64,000 nucleotides of DNA. It comes from MPNO01 sp965205995 (GTDB lineage: Bacteria > Pseudomonadota > Alphaproteobacteria > MPNO01). Below the pieces are notes generated by a model. That model ran no database searches. It was not told where the DNA came from and saw only the letters and a list, made by a program, of their open reading frames with translations. Positions 25,416 through 34,737 of the stretch are shown piece after piece. The stretch spans positions 1,860,001-1,924,000 of the forward strand of contig OZ242200.1 of NCBI GenBank assembly GCA_965205995.1, read 5' to 3'. The position numbers were made by a program, and so were the translations under genes. Numbering within the stretch: position 1 is the first letter of the stretch; every line of letters starts with the position of its first letter.

Positions 25416-26363
25416 TCAGACCTTCTTGGCGCTGACTTGGGCCAGAATGCCGTGCGGACGGACGATCAGCACGAGGATCATCACCGCATAGGGAACCATC
25501 TGCGCGTACCCGGCGGAGATGTATCGGCTGGCGAAGGGTTCGATCAGCCCTACGATCAGCCCGCCGGCCAGCGCCCCGGGCAGGGAACCGAACCCGCCGA
25601 TCACCGCCGCGGCGAACGCCTTGATGCCGAGAAATCCGGTGCTCGGGTCGATCGAGCCCTTGGACGCAAACAGGATTCCCGCCACCGCCGCCGTCGCCCC
25701 CGCGAGCGCCCAGGTCAGGCCTTGAATCCGTTTCACCGGGATGCCCATGTAGTAGGCGGCGAGCTGGTTCTGGCTCGACGCCTGCATGGCGATCCCGAGC
25801 CTGGTGCGGCTGAAGAACGCGAAGAGCAGGCCGGTCAGAAGGACCGTCACGACGATCGCCGCGATCTCGTCCAGCCCGAGAATCAGGCCGCCGAGACGGA
25901 AATTCTGTCCCGCGGCCGGATTCTCCAGCGCCACCGGATCGTGGCCCCAGATGGCGCCGGCAACGAAGCGCAGCAGGAAGCCAACCGCGATCGTCAGCAT
26001 CATCACCGCGATCTGGGGCTGCCCGATGACATGGCGCAGGACCGCGCGCTCCAGCAGCCAGCCGATGGCGGCCATGGCGAGTATCGCGCCGATACAGGCA
26101 ACCCAGAACGGTGCGCCGAAATAGGACGCGTTGCCGAGCCCGAGCGCGATGAAGGCGCCGAGCATCATCATGTCGCCCTGCGCGAAATTGACCTGCTCGG
26201 TCGCCTTGTAGATCAGCACGAAACCGAGCGCGATCAAACCGTATACGCAGCCATTGGCGAGCCCGCTGACGATGAGCTGAAGGATCTCCAAGCGCCTGCT
26301 CCGAAAGGCCCATGAAAGAATACGGCGGAACCCGGCACTTGTCGTTACGTCCGGCGGCGGCAA
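25416..26363 (-). CDS. livH: Branched-chain amino-acid-type ABC transporter permease LivH
   Basis: The 315-residue permease has eight or so helices and the LivH motifs NGCVYGLIALGFVLIYKATE, NFAQGDMMMLGAF near the N-terminus, and GFLGIKAFAAAVIGGFGSLPG near the C-terminus. The ATG at 26363 gives 24 extra residues of non-membrane sequence; a TTG at 26291 (LEILQLIVSGL) would match most homologs, so the start is uncertain. It is the first gene of livHMGF, and no periplasmic binding protein (LivK) gene is adjacent, so the system depends on one elsewhere or has lost it. The aldo/keto reductase starts divergently 112 bases away. Confidence 0.9.
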   Translation of the reverse strand: MPPPDVTTSAGFRRILSWAFRSRRLEILQLIVSGLANGCVYGLIALGFVLIYKATEQVNFAQGDMMMLGAFIALGLGNASYFGAPFWVACIGAILAMAAIGWLLERAVLRHVIGQPQIAVMMLTIAVGFLLRFVAGAIWGHDPVALENPAAGQNFRLGGLILGLDEIAAIVVTVLLTGLLFAFFSRTRLGIAMQASSQNQLAAYYMGIPVKRIQGLTWALAGATAAVAGILFASKGSIDPSTGFLGIKAFAAAVIGGFGSLPGALAGGLIVGLIEPFASRYISAGYAQMVPYAVMILVLIVRPHGILAQVSAKKV

Positions 26364-26475
26364 GTCAACCGCAGACGGCGGGACGACGTTGCGCGCCGTC
26401 GAAATCGATTCCCCCGTCGACTCCCAGCGGCGGGTGGGTAGTGTGTCTCAGAGCGTGCGGCAGAGGGAGGATGGA

Positions 26476-27486
26476 ATGGACTATCGCTATCTCGGCAGGA
26501 GCGGCCTCCGGGTCTCGACGATCTGTCTCGGCACGATGAATTTCGGCGCCACGACGGACGAGGCCGAGGCGCGACGGATGGTGGAGATCGCGCGCGAGCG
26601 CGGCGTCAACTTCATCGATACCGCCGACGCCTATAACGGCGGCAAGTCAGAGGCGATGCTGGGCACGCTGATTGCGGAGGACCGCCACTATTGGATTCTG
26701 GCCAGCAAGGTCGGACAACAGGACGGCCCGCCAGAACGCAAGCGCGGGCTGTCGCGGAAATGGATGCTGGAGGCGATCGACCGGACGCTCGACCGGCTGG
26801 GGACCGACTATCTCGACATCTATTACATGCACCATGTCGACTGGGAGACCCCGCTGGAGGAAAGCGTGGGCGCGATGGGGGATATCATCGCCAGCGGCAA
26901 GGCGTCGTATTGGGGGTTTTCCAACCATCGCGCCTGGCAGGTCGGCGAGCTCGTCCACCTGTGCGACAAGCTGGGCACGCCCTGGCCGGTGGTGGCGCAG
27001 CCGCTCTACAATCTGGTCAACCGGCAACCGGAATCCGACCTGCTGCCGGCCTGCGAGTATTACGGAATCGGGGTCGCGCCCTATTCGCCGCTGGCCCGCG
27101 GCGTGCTCACCGGAAAATACGAGCCCGGAAGCGCGCCGCCCGCGGAAAGCCGCGCGGGGCGGGGCGACGCCAGCATCCTCGACCGCGACATGCAAAAGGA
27201 GGCGTTTCGGGCGGTGTCCAGGATCCAGCGGCGCATCGCCGGACGCGGCATGACCGTCGCCGATTTCGCGATGCGGTGGCTGCTCAACAACCGGCTGGTC
27301 TCAAGCGTCATCGCCGGGCCCCGCACGGTGGCGCAGTGGGAAGCCTATCTCGCGGCGCTCGACGGCGGCTTTACCGCGAGCGACGAGGCGTTCGCCGACA
27401 GGCTGGTGGCGCCGGGCCACCCCGCGACGCCCGGATACACCTGGCCCCGCTACCCGGTGCAGGGGCGCAGGCCCGTTGTTGCTTAG
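26476..27486 (+). CDS. Aldo/keto reductase
   Basis: The 336-residue TIM-barrel NADPH enzyme has the catalytic tetrad of the superfamily: Asp and Tyr in DTADAYNGGKSE, Lys in ILASKVGQ and His in YYMHHVDW. The nucleotide-site motif near the C-terminus is WLLNNRLVSSVIAGPR. The start chosen is MDYRYLGRSGLRV, with GAGGGAGG just upstream; an ATG five bases before is out of frame. It reduces aldehydes or ketones to alcohols in the cytoplasm; the group resembles potassium-channel beta-subunit/YajO-like reductases. A GMC oxidoreductase follows 30 bases on, so the two may interconvert an alcohol and a carbonyl. Confidence 0.92.
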   Translation: MDYRYLGRSGLRVSTICLGTMNFGATTDEAEARRMVEIARERGVNFIDTADAYNGGKSEAMLGTLIAEDRHYWILASKVGQQDGPPERKRGLSRKWMLEAIDRTLDRLGTDYLDIYYMHHVDWETPLEESVGAMGDIIASGKASYWGFSNHRAWQVGELVHLCDKLGTPWPVVAQPLYNLVNRQPESDLLPACEYYGIGVAPYSPLARGVLTGKYEPGSAPPAESRAGRGDASILDRDMQKEAFRAVSRIQRRIAGRGMTVADFAMRWLLNNRLVSSVIAGPRTVAQWEAYLAALDGGFTASDEAFADRLVAPGHPATPGYTWPRYPVQGRRPVVA

Positions 27487-27516
27487 CGGGAGTTCGAACT
27501 GGCCAGGAAACCTGAA

Positions 27517-29115
27517 ATGAACGAATCCTCGGCATTCGACTATGTCGTTATCGGCGCCGGTTCGGCCGGCGCGGTGATCGCCAACCGGTTGAGCGAGGAC
27601 CCTTCGGTCTCGGTCTGCCTGCTCGAGGCGGGGCCGCCGGACCGCAGCCCCTTCATCCACATCCCCGCGGGCATCATGCGGCTCCCCAACCACCGCAAGG
27701 TCAATTGGCGCTTCTTTTCAGAGCCGCAGCAGACCATGGATGACCGGCCGATCTTCGTACCCCGGGGCAAGACCCTCGGCGGGACGAGTTCGATCAATGG
27801 CATGGTCTACATACGCGGCAACCCGCTCGACTACGACGAATGGGCGGCGCAGGGAAATCCGGGCTGGTCCTGGTCCGAGGTGAAGCCCTATTTCCTCAAG
27901 TCGGAGAACAACGAGCAATACGGCGACAGCGAGCATCACGGCACCGGCGGGCCGCTCAACGTCACGTTCTGCAACACCGCCAGCCCGTTGGAGAAGGATT
28001 ACGTCGCCGCCTGCGAATCGCTCCAGCACAGGCACAATCCCGACTTCAACGGCGACAGCCAGGACGGCGTGGGGCTACACCAGGTGACCCAGAAGAACGG
28101 CCGGCGCTGGTCGACCGCGATGGGCTATATCCGCCCGGCGAGAAAGCGGCCCAACTTCGCCGTCAAGACGAACGCGGCGGCGAGACGGATCAGGCTGGAG
28201 AACGGCCGCGCGGTCGGCGTGGAACTGTCGGAGGGGCGCTTTGTAGCCGCTCGACGGGAGGTGATCGTCTGCGCGGGGACGATCGCATCGCCGAAGATCC
28301 TTATGCTGTCGGGGATCGGCGACCGGACAGAGCTTGCAAATCTCGGGATCGAGACAACCCGTCACCTGCCCGGTGTGGGCAAGAACCTGCAGGACCACGT
28401 CGCGGTCACCGCCATGATGCGTACGGAATCGCGCATCCCATGGGGGGTCTCCTTGCCCAAGCTTCCGTCTCTCGCCTTCGACGCGTTCAGATACGCGTTC
28501 GCGCGGCGCGGCATCTTTTCGTCCAATCTGATCGAATCGGGCGGGTTCATACGCACCGAGCCGGGGCTCGAGCGACCGGATATTCAGCTCGTCTTCGTCC
28601 CCGGTCATCGCGGACTTCCCCCCAAGATGATCGAGTACGGTCACGGATACTCGGGCTTCGCCGTGCTGCTGAGGCCGAGGAGCCGGGGGGCCGTGAGCCT
28701 CGCTTCGGCCGATCCGGATGCGCCGCCGGTCATCGATCCCCGGTTTTTCTCGGACGAGCAAGACCTCGGGGTGCTGCTCAAGGGCTTGAAGGAATGTCGC
28801 CGCATCAATCACGCCGATGCCTTCAAGAAGTACCGGCCCCGGGAGATCGAGCCCGGCGAACAGGTTCAGTCGGACGAGGACCTGGAAGCGTTTGTCAGGC
28901 GCTTCGCGGTGACGATCTTCCATCCCGTGGGCACCTGCAAGATGGGCGACGACGAACTGTCGGTGGTCGACGCGAAGCTCCGCGTCCGGGGCGTCGAAGG
29001 GCTTCGCGTCGCCGATTGTTCGATCATGCCGACCATCGTCGGCGGCAACACCAACGCACCCGCGATCATGATCGGCGAAAAGACCGCCGACCTGATCAAG
29101 GCGGATGCGGCGTGA
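27517..29115 (+). CDS. GMC-family choline/alcohol dehydrogenase-like flavoprotein
   Basis: The 532-residue FAD enzyme has the Rossmann motif GAGSAGAVIANRLSED near residue 13, the GMC signatures GKTLGGTSSINGMVYIRG and GTIASPKILMLSGIG, and the active-site segments FHPVGTCKMG and GGNTNAPAIMIGEK. It oxidises primary alcohols to aldehydes, passing electrons to the respiratory chain. Choline dehydrogenase, polyethylene-glycol dehydrogenase and long-chain alcohol dehydrogenases are all in this group; no betaine-aldehyde dehydrogenase is adjacent, so choline is not favoured. It follows the aldo/keto reductase on the same strand and is convergent with the SAF-domain oxidoreductase. Confidence 0.92.
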   Translation: MNESSAFDYVVIGAGSAGAVIANRLSEDPSVSVCLLEAGPPDRSPFIHIPAGIMRLPNHRKVNWRFFSEPQQTMDDRPIFVPRGKTLGGTSSINGMVYIRGNPLDYDEWAAQGNPGWSWSEVKPYFLKSENNEQYGDSEHHGTGGPLNVTFCNTASPLEKDYVAACESLQHRHNPDFNGDSQDGVGLHQVTQKNGRRWSTAMGYIRPARKRPNFAVKTNAAARRIRLENGRAVGVELSEGRFVAARREVIVCAGTIASPKILMLSGIGDRTELANLGIETTRHLPGVGKNLQDHVAVTAMMRTESRIPWGVSLPKLPSLAFDAFRYAFARRGIFSSNLIESGGFIRTEPGLERPDIQLVFVPGHRGLPPKMIEYGHGYSGFAVLLRPRSRGAVSLASADPDAPPVIDPRFFSDEQDLGVLLKGLKECRRINHADAFKKYRPREIEPGEQVQSDEDLEAFVRRFAVTIFHPVGTCKMGDDELSVVDAKLRVRGVEGLRVADCSIMPTIVGGNTNAPAIMIGEKTADLIKADAA

Positions 29116-29145
29116 CGCCCCCGACGAAGCGCCCCGGCCGAGACG

Positions 29146-30507
29146 CTACTCGGCGGCGTGAAGCAACGCCGGTCGGTTGAGTTCTTCCATTTCCCGGCGA
29201 AGCCGGACGGCAGGGTGTGTGAGGTCGACCGCCACATCCGACCAGCGGAGCAGCTCCCCCTTGGCGACCGGGTTCACCATGCGAACCCGGTGGGTCAGCC
29301 CCATCGGCAAGGCCGCTTCCGCCAGCGAGCGGGCGGCCGGCATCAGCCGGCCCGAGACGGTGTAGCCGCCTTCGCCGTCCAGCAGTTCGCCCGCCTGCAG
29401 GTCGCGCTTGGCGATGGCGACGGCGTCGGCCCGCCAGGCGGTCGCCGCGCCCGTCGGCTCGCCGCGCAGGACGACGCTGGCGACGCTGATGCCGAGCTCC
29501 AGCCCGATCAGGTGCCAGCGCTTGTACATGGCCGCGTAGCGGCCGCTTTCGTCGGTCTGCAAGCCGTATTCGCGGAAGCACCGGGCGATGTAGTCGCTGT
29601 CCGCCTCGAAGGCGACGAAGACGCCGAAGCGAATGTCGTAATCGAGCGGCTGGCCATCGCGGCGCAACGACGACACGACCTCCACCTGCCCCTTGTGGTG
29701 CAGCGCGCCGCCCTCGGATTGCGGCCGGCAGACATCGGGCAGCGCATCGATGCTGGCGGGCGGGTAGGCCAGGCCGTCCGGCGCCGGGGTGAGGCCGGTG
29801 GCGTTGGCGACCGCGGTGCTTTCGATCGCCGGTTTGGTGCCGTCGAGGAAGGAGGTGAACATCTTGGGGTTGAGGCCGCCCTGCTCGGCCTCCTCCGGGG
29901 TCAGCCCGTAGCCGTCCCAGACATTGTCGGGCGTGTAGAACTGGAACTCGGGCAGCCATTTATGGCCCCTGCCCGCCGCCGTCACGTCGAAGCCGCTGGC
30001 CCGCGCCCAATCGACCAGATCGCAGATCAGCGCCGGCTGGTCGCCATAGGCCAGCGAATAGACGATCCCGGCCTCGCGCGCCTTCCGCGCCAGCATCGGC
30101 CCCGCCAGCGCGTCCGCCTCGACATTGACCATGACGATCGACTTGCCGGTTTCGCAGGCCAGCAGGGCATGCCGCACGCCGGATGGCGGATCGCCGGTGG
30201 CGTCGACCACCAGGTCGATCCCGTCGTGGCGAAAAATTGCCTCGACGTCTTCCGTGATCCAGGTCCCGCCGGAGCGCTGCGCGGCATCCGGATCCGCGGC
30301 CGCGTAGCGCTCGGCCGGCCAGCCGATGCGCGCCAGATTCTCGCGCGCCCCCGCCGGGTTCAGATCCACGATCGCGGCGACGTGGATTCCCGGCGTGCGG
30401 ATCGCCTGGGCGAGGAACATCGAGGCGAACTTGCCGCAGCCGACGATCCCGACCCGGACCGGATTGTCCCGCGCCTGGCGTTCGAGCAGAAGGCGGTGGA
30501 GGTTCAC
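29146..30507 (-). CDS. NAD(P)-binding oxidoreductase with C-terminal SAF domain (homoserine-dehydrogenase-like)
   Basis: The 453-residue protein starts with a Rossmann domain (VRVGIVGCGKFASMF), has a homoserine-dehydrogenase-like middle part (DATGDPPSGVRHALLACETG; VNVEADAL) and ends in an SAF domain (AIAKRDLQAGELLDGEGGYT), the fold shared by sugar-acid dehydratases and antifreeze-type proteins. Proteins of this make-up are widespread but rarely characterised; some act in sugar catabolism. It has a GTG start overlapping the stop of the PhyH dioxygenase gene, so both are made from one message and probably act on the same small polar substrate. Function beyond an NAD(P)-linked dehydrogenase is not established. 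Confidence 0.8.
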   Translation of the reverse strand: MNLHRLLLERQARDNPVRVGIVGCGKFASMFLAQAIRTPGIHVAAIVDLNPAGARENLARIGWPAERYAAADPDAAQRSGGTWITEDVEAIFRHDGIDLVVDATGDPPSGVRHALLACETGKSIVMVNVEADALAGPMLARKAREAGIVYSLAYGDQPALICDLVDWARASGFDVTAAGRGHKWLPEFQFYTPDNVWDGYGLTPEEAEQGGLNPKMFTSFLDGTKPAIESTAVANATGLTPAPDGLAYPPASIDALPDVCRPQSEGGALHHKGQVEVVSSLRRDGQPLDYDIRFGVFVAFEADSDYIARCFREYGLQTDESGRYAAMYKRWHLIGLELGISVASVVLRGEPTGAATAWRADAVAIAKRDLQAGELLDGEGGYTVSGRLMPAARSLAEAALPMGLTHRVRMVNPVAKGELLRWSDVAVDLTHPAVRLRREMEELNRPALLHAAE

Positions 30508-31307
30508 GCCGCCTGTTCCGCCGACCCGGACATCGGCGTCGTCAGGCAGTCATCCGGCAGCGCTTCGATGGGGCTGAAATCGCGATGGGCGATCCATCCG
30601 GGCCGCTTGAAGCGCCGGATGTGGTTCTCCACGTGGCACAGCGACAGATAGACGACGGTCCGGCCCCAGGGCGACAAATTGGGCGAGGAGGCGTGCACGA
30701 GGTTGCCGTGGAACATCAGCACGCTGCCGGCGTCGCCCTTCGCCGAGAAAATGCCGCCGCGTTCCGCCAGCTCGGTCACCGTGGCCTTGTCCAGCGTCCA
30801 CAGCGGATAGCTGGTGGTCTCCAGATCGTGCCCGGCGTCGAAGACGCCGTCGCGATGCGATTCCGGGATGATCCACAACGGGCCGTTGAATTCGGTGACG
30901 TCGTCGACGAACAGCGCGATGTTCATAGCCCGCGGTTCCGGCATCAGGTCGTCGCGCGACCAGGTGCCGTAATCCTGGTGCCATTGCCAGACATCGCCGT
31001 CGAAGGCGACCTTCGCGTTGACCTTGTACTGATGCATGTAGACCGGCCCGTCGAGCAGCTGCATGACCGGTCCGATCAGGCGCGGATGGCGGCCCAGCCG
31101 CCGGAAGGCCTCGTTGTAGCAATGCGCCGCGAACGCCGTGCGCGGGGAAACGCCGTCCTTCTCGCGCACCACCTCCTCGCGGTCCATGGCGTAGATTTCG
31201 GTCGCCGCCTGGCGGAGAACCCCGGCCTCTTCGGTGGAGAACAGGTTGGGCAGCATGAGATAGCCGGTCTCGTGGAACCGGTCGATCTGGTCGCGTATCA
31301 GCTTCAT
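30504..31307 (-). CDS. Phytanoyl-CoA dioxygenase (PhyH) family Fe(II)/2-oxoglutarate oxygenase
   Basis: The 267-residue double-stranded beta-helix protein has the iron triad: His and Asp in WQWHQDYGTW and His in HGNLVHASSPN, followed by the 2-oxoglutarate-binding Arg (WGRTVVYLSL). These enzymes hydroxylate their substrate while decarboxylating 2-oxoglutarate; substrates range from phytanoyl-CoA to ectoine, sugars and natural products. It is co-translated with the SAF-domain oxidoreductase (GTGA overlap), suggesting hydroxylation followed by dehydrogenation. The LuxR gene upstream on the same strand is a likely regulator. Confidence 0.9.
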   Translation of the reverse strand: MKLIRDQIDRFHETGYLMLPNLFSTEEAGVLRQAATEIYAMDREEVVREKDGVSPRTAFAAHCYNEAFRRLGRHPRLIGPVMQLLDGPVYMHQYKVNAKVAFDGDVWQWHQDYGTWSRDDLMPEPRAMNIALFVDDVTEFNGPLWIIPESHRDGVFDAGHDLETTSYPLWTLDKATVTELAERGGIFSAKGDAGSVLMFHGNLVHASSPNLSPWGRTVVYLSLCHVENHIRRFKRPGWIAHRDFSPIEALPDDCLTTPMSGSAEQAA

Positions 31308-31399
31308 GGTCGTGCGCCTTGCCGGTCGAAACCCTGTGGGGGAAGGCTAACCGGGCCGCGGCGTCCGATCAACGAACTCAGCGACCGGCGTTCACGGTT

Positions 31400-32551
31400 T
31401 CACGACCGGGCCTCGGGCACGTTGGCGAGCGACAGCACCAGCTGCGCCACTTCCGCCTGCCGGGCGATCCCGAGCTTGTCGAAGATTTGCTTCAGGTGCC
31501 ACCGGATGACGCTCTCCTTGCGTCCGGTCGCCGTGGCGATTTCGCGGACGTCTCGGCCTTCGGCCAGCGATACCGCTACCTCGCTCTCGGCTGGCGTGAG
31601 GCCGAGGATTGCCGCCACGACGTGGAGATCGATACGGGACTTTCTCCGGGCATCGACGATGAGCACCAGCGCGGCCGCGCGCCGGGGACGGAAGTCGACC
31701 TCGGGGTCCGCGACGGGGTTCACGTGCAACACGAGCGGCGATAGCCCCTCGGAGCGCTTCACCGACATCGAGCCGCTCACTCCCTGGACGCCGATGGGCG
31801 GGAGCGCACGCGCCAGCAGCGCTAGCAGCTTCGCCTCGTCTTCCGGTGCACTGGCGCTAAGGAAACCGCCGGGGTCGCACACCCCATCCCCCTCCCGGAG
31901 GAGTTGAAGCGCTATGTCGTTCGCCGCGACGATCCTTCCACGCCGATCGAGTTGGACCATGCCGGACCGGCTGTTGTCCAGCAATTCGGCGAAAGACCTG
32001 CCGAGCGCTTCCACTTCGGCCAATGCCTGTCGGACGCGCACGAATTGACGAAGGTGGGGCAGAAGATGTCCGATCTTCTCGGTCTGGGCCAATGACCAGC
32101 CGTCCGAGTCGACGGGGTCGGCGAGCGTCCAGACGATGCGGGAGCCATCCGGCCCGTCGAGGCGCGCGTGCAGACCGTTCAGAGTGTCTGAGCGGGGCAA
32201 AAGGTCATTGTACACTGGGGAGGTCTTTAGTTCCCCCTCGGTGAAGAGAGAAGGACAGTGGACAAGCCGGCTATCGGGCAGCCGCCTCAGGCGCGGCACG
32301 CGTTCATCCACGGGATGGAAGACGCTGAAGTATTCGCGCTCCCATTCCAGATGGCGTTGGCCGCGATAGCAAAACCTTGCAAAGAAGATTTCGACGTCGT
32401 CCCCGGAATCCCCGTCGCCGAACACCAGCATATTGCCCTTCGAGCCGCAGGCTTCATCGATCAAGCCGGAGGTTCGGGGCCAATGGGCATCGTCGAGAGC
32501 GGCGCTGTGCAGCGACGCGAGAACGTGATCGAAGACGTCCTGCTCACTCAT
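31400..32551 (-). CDS. LuxR-family transcriptional regulator with PAS-like sensor region
   Basis: The 383-residue protein ends in a LuxR-type HTH (LTPAESEVAVSLAEGRDVREI, then ATGRKESVIRWHLKQIFDKL, about residues 320-375). Before it, around residues 190-240, a PAS-like stretch (DNSRSGMVQLDRRGRIVAAND) could sense a ligand. No phospho-acceptor receiver domain and no autoinducer-domain motifs are seen, so it is neither a typical two-component nor a quorum regulator. It is upstream of and co-oriented with the PhyH/SAF genes (92-base gap), which it probably controls. Related genes are common in alphaproteobacteria. Confidence 0.85.
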   Translation of the reverse strand: MSEQDVFDHVLASLHSAALDDAHWPRTSGLIDEACGSKGNMLVFGDGDSGDDVEIFFARFCYRGQRHLEWEREYFSVFHPVDERVPRLRRLPDSRLVHCPSLFTEGELKTSPVYNDLLPRSDTLNGLHARLDGPDGSRIVWTLADPVDSDGWSLAQTEKIGHLLPHLRQFVRVRQALAEVEALGRSFAELLDNSRSGMVQLDRRGRIVAANDIALQLLREGDGVCDPGGFLSASAPEDEAKLLALLARALPPIGVQGVSGSMSVKRSEGLSPLVLHVNPVADPEVDFRPRRAAALVLIVDARRKSRIDLHVVAAILGLTPAESEVAVSLAEGRDVREIATATGRKESVIRWHLKQIFDKLGIARQAEVAQLVLSLANVPEARS

Positions 32552-32724
32552 GACGCTGTTCCCCCGCTGTTTCTTCCTGGGCAGAGGCGCTTGCTTCGAG
32601 GACGCTGACGCTCCTTGTCTGTTGGAGCGGCGATAGCCAGTGAGTATGGAGCGGGTGAGCCGAGCATCGCAACCGATACTAAGATAACGGGCATCTCCCC
32701 GTACCCCCTCGGTCGTCAGCGCAG

Positions 32725-33897
32725 GTGGTCCCCTTTACATCGCCGGCGGGATTCCCGATTGTGCCGGCTTCCATGGCTTCATCGCCTGCCGGAGCCCCGC
32801 TGGAGGGCAAGACCGTGCTCCAGGTGCTGCCCGCGCTCGAAGCGGGCGGTGCCGAGCGCGGCACGTTGGAGGTCGCCGCCGCCCTGCGCGAGGCCGGCGC
32901 ACGGGCGCTGGTAGCCTCTTCCGGCGGACGAATGGCCGCGGGCCTCGGGGCGGATCACGTCCGCCTGCCGGTCGATACCAAGAATCCTTACGCGCTTTGG
33001 CGTAATTCGATCCGACTGGGCCGCCTGATCGCGCGCGAGCGCGTGGACCTTGTCCATGCCCACTCGCGCGCCCCGGCGTGGAGCGCCCGGTCGGCCGCCC
33101 GGCATGCGGGGGTTGCCTTCGTCACCAGCTTCCACGGAGCCTACCGCTCCGGTAGCGCCGCCAAGCGCGCCTACAACCGGATCATGGCGCGCGGCGACCG
33201 GGTGATCGCGGTCTCCGATTTCATCGCCGAACACGCGAGAGAGCTCTATCGCTGCCCGGAGGCGCGGATTCGGGTCGTACATCAGGGTATCGACACGGCG
33301 GTCTTCGACCCCGCCGCTATTCCGCCCAGCGATAGGACGGCGCTGCGCGCGGCCTGGGGAATCCCGGAAGGGGCGCGTGTGGTGCTGCTGGCCGGCAGGC
33401 TTACCCGGCTCAAGGGCCACGGGGTGCTGATCGAGGCGATGCGTCGGCTCGCGGACCTCGACCTGGTCGCAGTGTTCGTCGGCTCGGACCGGGGAAGGGA
33501 AGCCTATCGGCGCGAATTGGAAGCGCTGGCACAGGGGCTGCCGGTGCGCTTCGCCGGACATAGGGACCACATGGCGACCGCCTATGCGGCGAGCGATGTC
33601 GCGGTGTCCGCTTCCACCCGGCCGGAGTCGTTCGGCCTGGTGCTGGCCGAGGCCGGGGCCATGGGCCTGCCGGCGGTGTCGAGCGACCATGGCGGCGCGC
33701 GCGAAATCCTCCTCCGCGGCGAAACCGGATGGTTGGTCCCCCCGGCCGACCCGGCAGCGCTTGCCGACGGCATTCGCCACGCATTGGCTGCCGCCGGCCC
33801 CGCTCTCGCGGCCCGAGCGCGCGCGCATGTGCTCAGCCGCTTTACCCGCGCGCATATGTGCGAACGAACGCTCGCGGTTTATCGAGAGCTGCTTTAG
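32725..33897 (+). CDS. GT4-family glycosyltransferase
   Basis: The GT-B enzyme, up to 390 residues, has the N-terminal LQVLPALEAGGAERGTLEVA loop and the C-terminal nucleotide-sugar site AGRLTRLKGHGVLIEAM plus RPESFGLVLAEAGAMGLPAV, with the two Glu residues (E-x7-E) of the GT4 family. It transfers a sugar from a nucleotide donor in lipopolysaccharide or exopolysaccharide synthesis. The frame opens at GTG 32725, but the ATG at 32773 (MASSPAGAPLEGKTVLQ) or GTG 32761 may be the real start. It stands alone, convergent with another putative glycosyltransferase. The acceptor is unknown. Confidence 0.9.
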   Translation: MVPFTSPAGFPIVPASMASSPAGAPLEGKTVLQVLPALEAGGAERGTLEVAAALREAGARALVASSGGRMAAGLGADHVRLPVDTKNPYALWRNSIRLGRLIARERVDLVHAHSRAPAWSARSAARHAGVAFVTSFHGAYRSGSAAKRAYNRIMARGDRVIAVSDFIAEHARELYRCPEARIRVVHQGIDTAVFDPAAIPPSDRTALRAAWGIPEGARVVLLAGRLTRLKGHGVLIEAMRRLADLDLVAVFVGSDRGREAYRRELEALAQGLPVRFAGHRDHMATAYAASDVAVSASTRPESFGLVLAEAGAMGLPAVSSDHGGAREILLRGETGWLVPPADPAALADGIRHALAAAGPALAARARAHVLSRFTRAHMCERTLAVYRELL

Positions 33898-33930
33898 GGA
33901 CGCGTCCCCTTCGACGTTTTCACGGTCGCT

Positions 33931-34704
33931 TCAGCGGTCTGTCCCGCCGCCCCAATAGTCCGTGATCCACGGCGCCGGCCGCGTCCGGCGGTGCAGCCTG
34001 GCGGGCCGATAACCGCCCAGCGCCTGATCGGGATCCGGCAGGCCGTGAAATACCAGGATACGCGTACCCGGCGGGATCCTCGGCGTAGTTAGCAGGTTGA
34101 GCGGGAATGAAGGCACGGAATGGCGCTTGAAGCTTCGGACCCAGGTTTCGGGCCACCAGTATTTTTCGCCGAGAGCATGGGTCAAATATGTTTGGGGCGG
34201 CTTGAAATTGGCCAACGCCCAGTCCCGTTCGGAGTAGAACTTGTCGATTGCAGACTGCATCGTGTTCGCGCGCCAGCGAAAGACCGAGGAGTTGCCGATG
34301 TCCGGCCGCTTCTTGAACACCAGATGGCGCTGGATCCAATTTTGAATGATGCAACGCTTGCCCGGCATGAAATCGAAGAAACAGTCCATGTTTCCGGTAA
34401 TCAGGATGTCGAGATCCAGGAATAGACAATCGCCCTCGATGTCCGGGCGATCGTCCGCGAACAGACCCAGCTTGAGCCATGTGGTTCTCGCATGGCTCTC
34501 CGGAAGATCGATGGACGGCAGCGGCCGGGTTTCGATTTCCGGAAGCAGATCCGAATCGTCGTCCGTGAAACAGAAAAACCTGAATGGAACGCTTAGGTTT
34601 GCCCGTACGCCTTCATAGAGGCGGTTGACGAAGACCGGACCGTAACGATCGCCCCACTTCAATGTGAGGATATTGACGGGCGTGCGGCTCGTCTGTTCAG
34701 TCAT
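33931..34704 (-). CDS. Putative GT-A-type glycosyltransferase with DxD motif
   Basis: The 257-residue protein begins NILTLKWGDRYGPVFVNRLYEG and has an acidic metal motif in DCLFLDLDILITGNMD, followed by KRCIIQNWIQRH and a conserved-looking FHGLPDP near the C-terminus. This pattern is that of GT-A glycosyltransferases acting on surface glycans. No membrane segment or signal peptide is seen. It lies 33 bases downstream of the TctA-TctB gene on the same strand, an unusual neighbour, so it may be read through from that operon. The family assignment is moderate; no substrate can be proposed. Confidence 0.65.
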   Translation of the reverse strand: MTEQTSRTPVNILTLKWGDRYGPVFVNRLYEGVRANLSVPFRFFCFTDDDSDLLPEIETRPLPSIDLPESHARTTWLKLGLFADDRPDIEGDCLFLDLDILITGNMDCFFDFMPGKRCIIQNWIQRHLVFKKRPDIGNSSVFRWRANTMQSAIDKFYSERDWALANFKPPQTYLTHALGEKYWWPETWVRSFKRHSVPSFPLNLLTTPRIPPGTRILVFHGLPDPDQALGGYRPARLHRRTRPAPWITDYWGGGTDR

Positions 34705-34737
34705 CCCGGCGGTCCAAATACGAAAACTCGAGACGCG

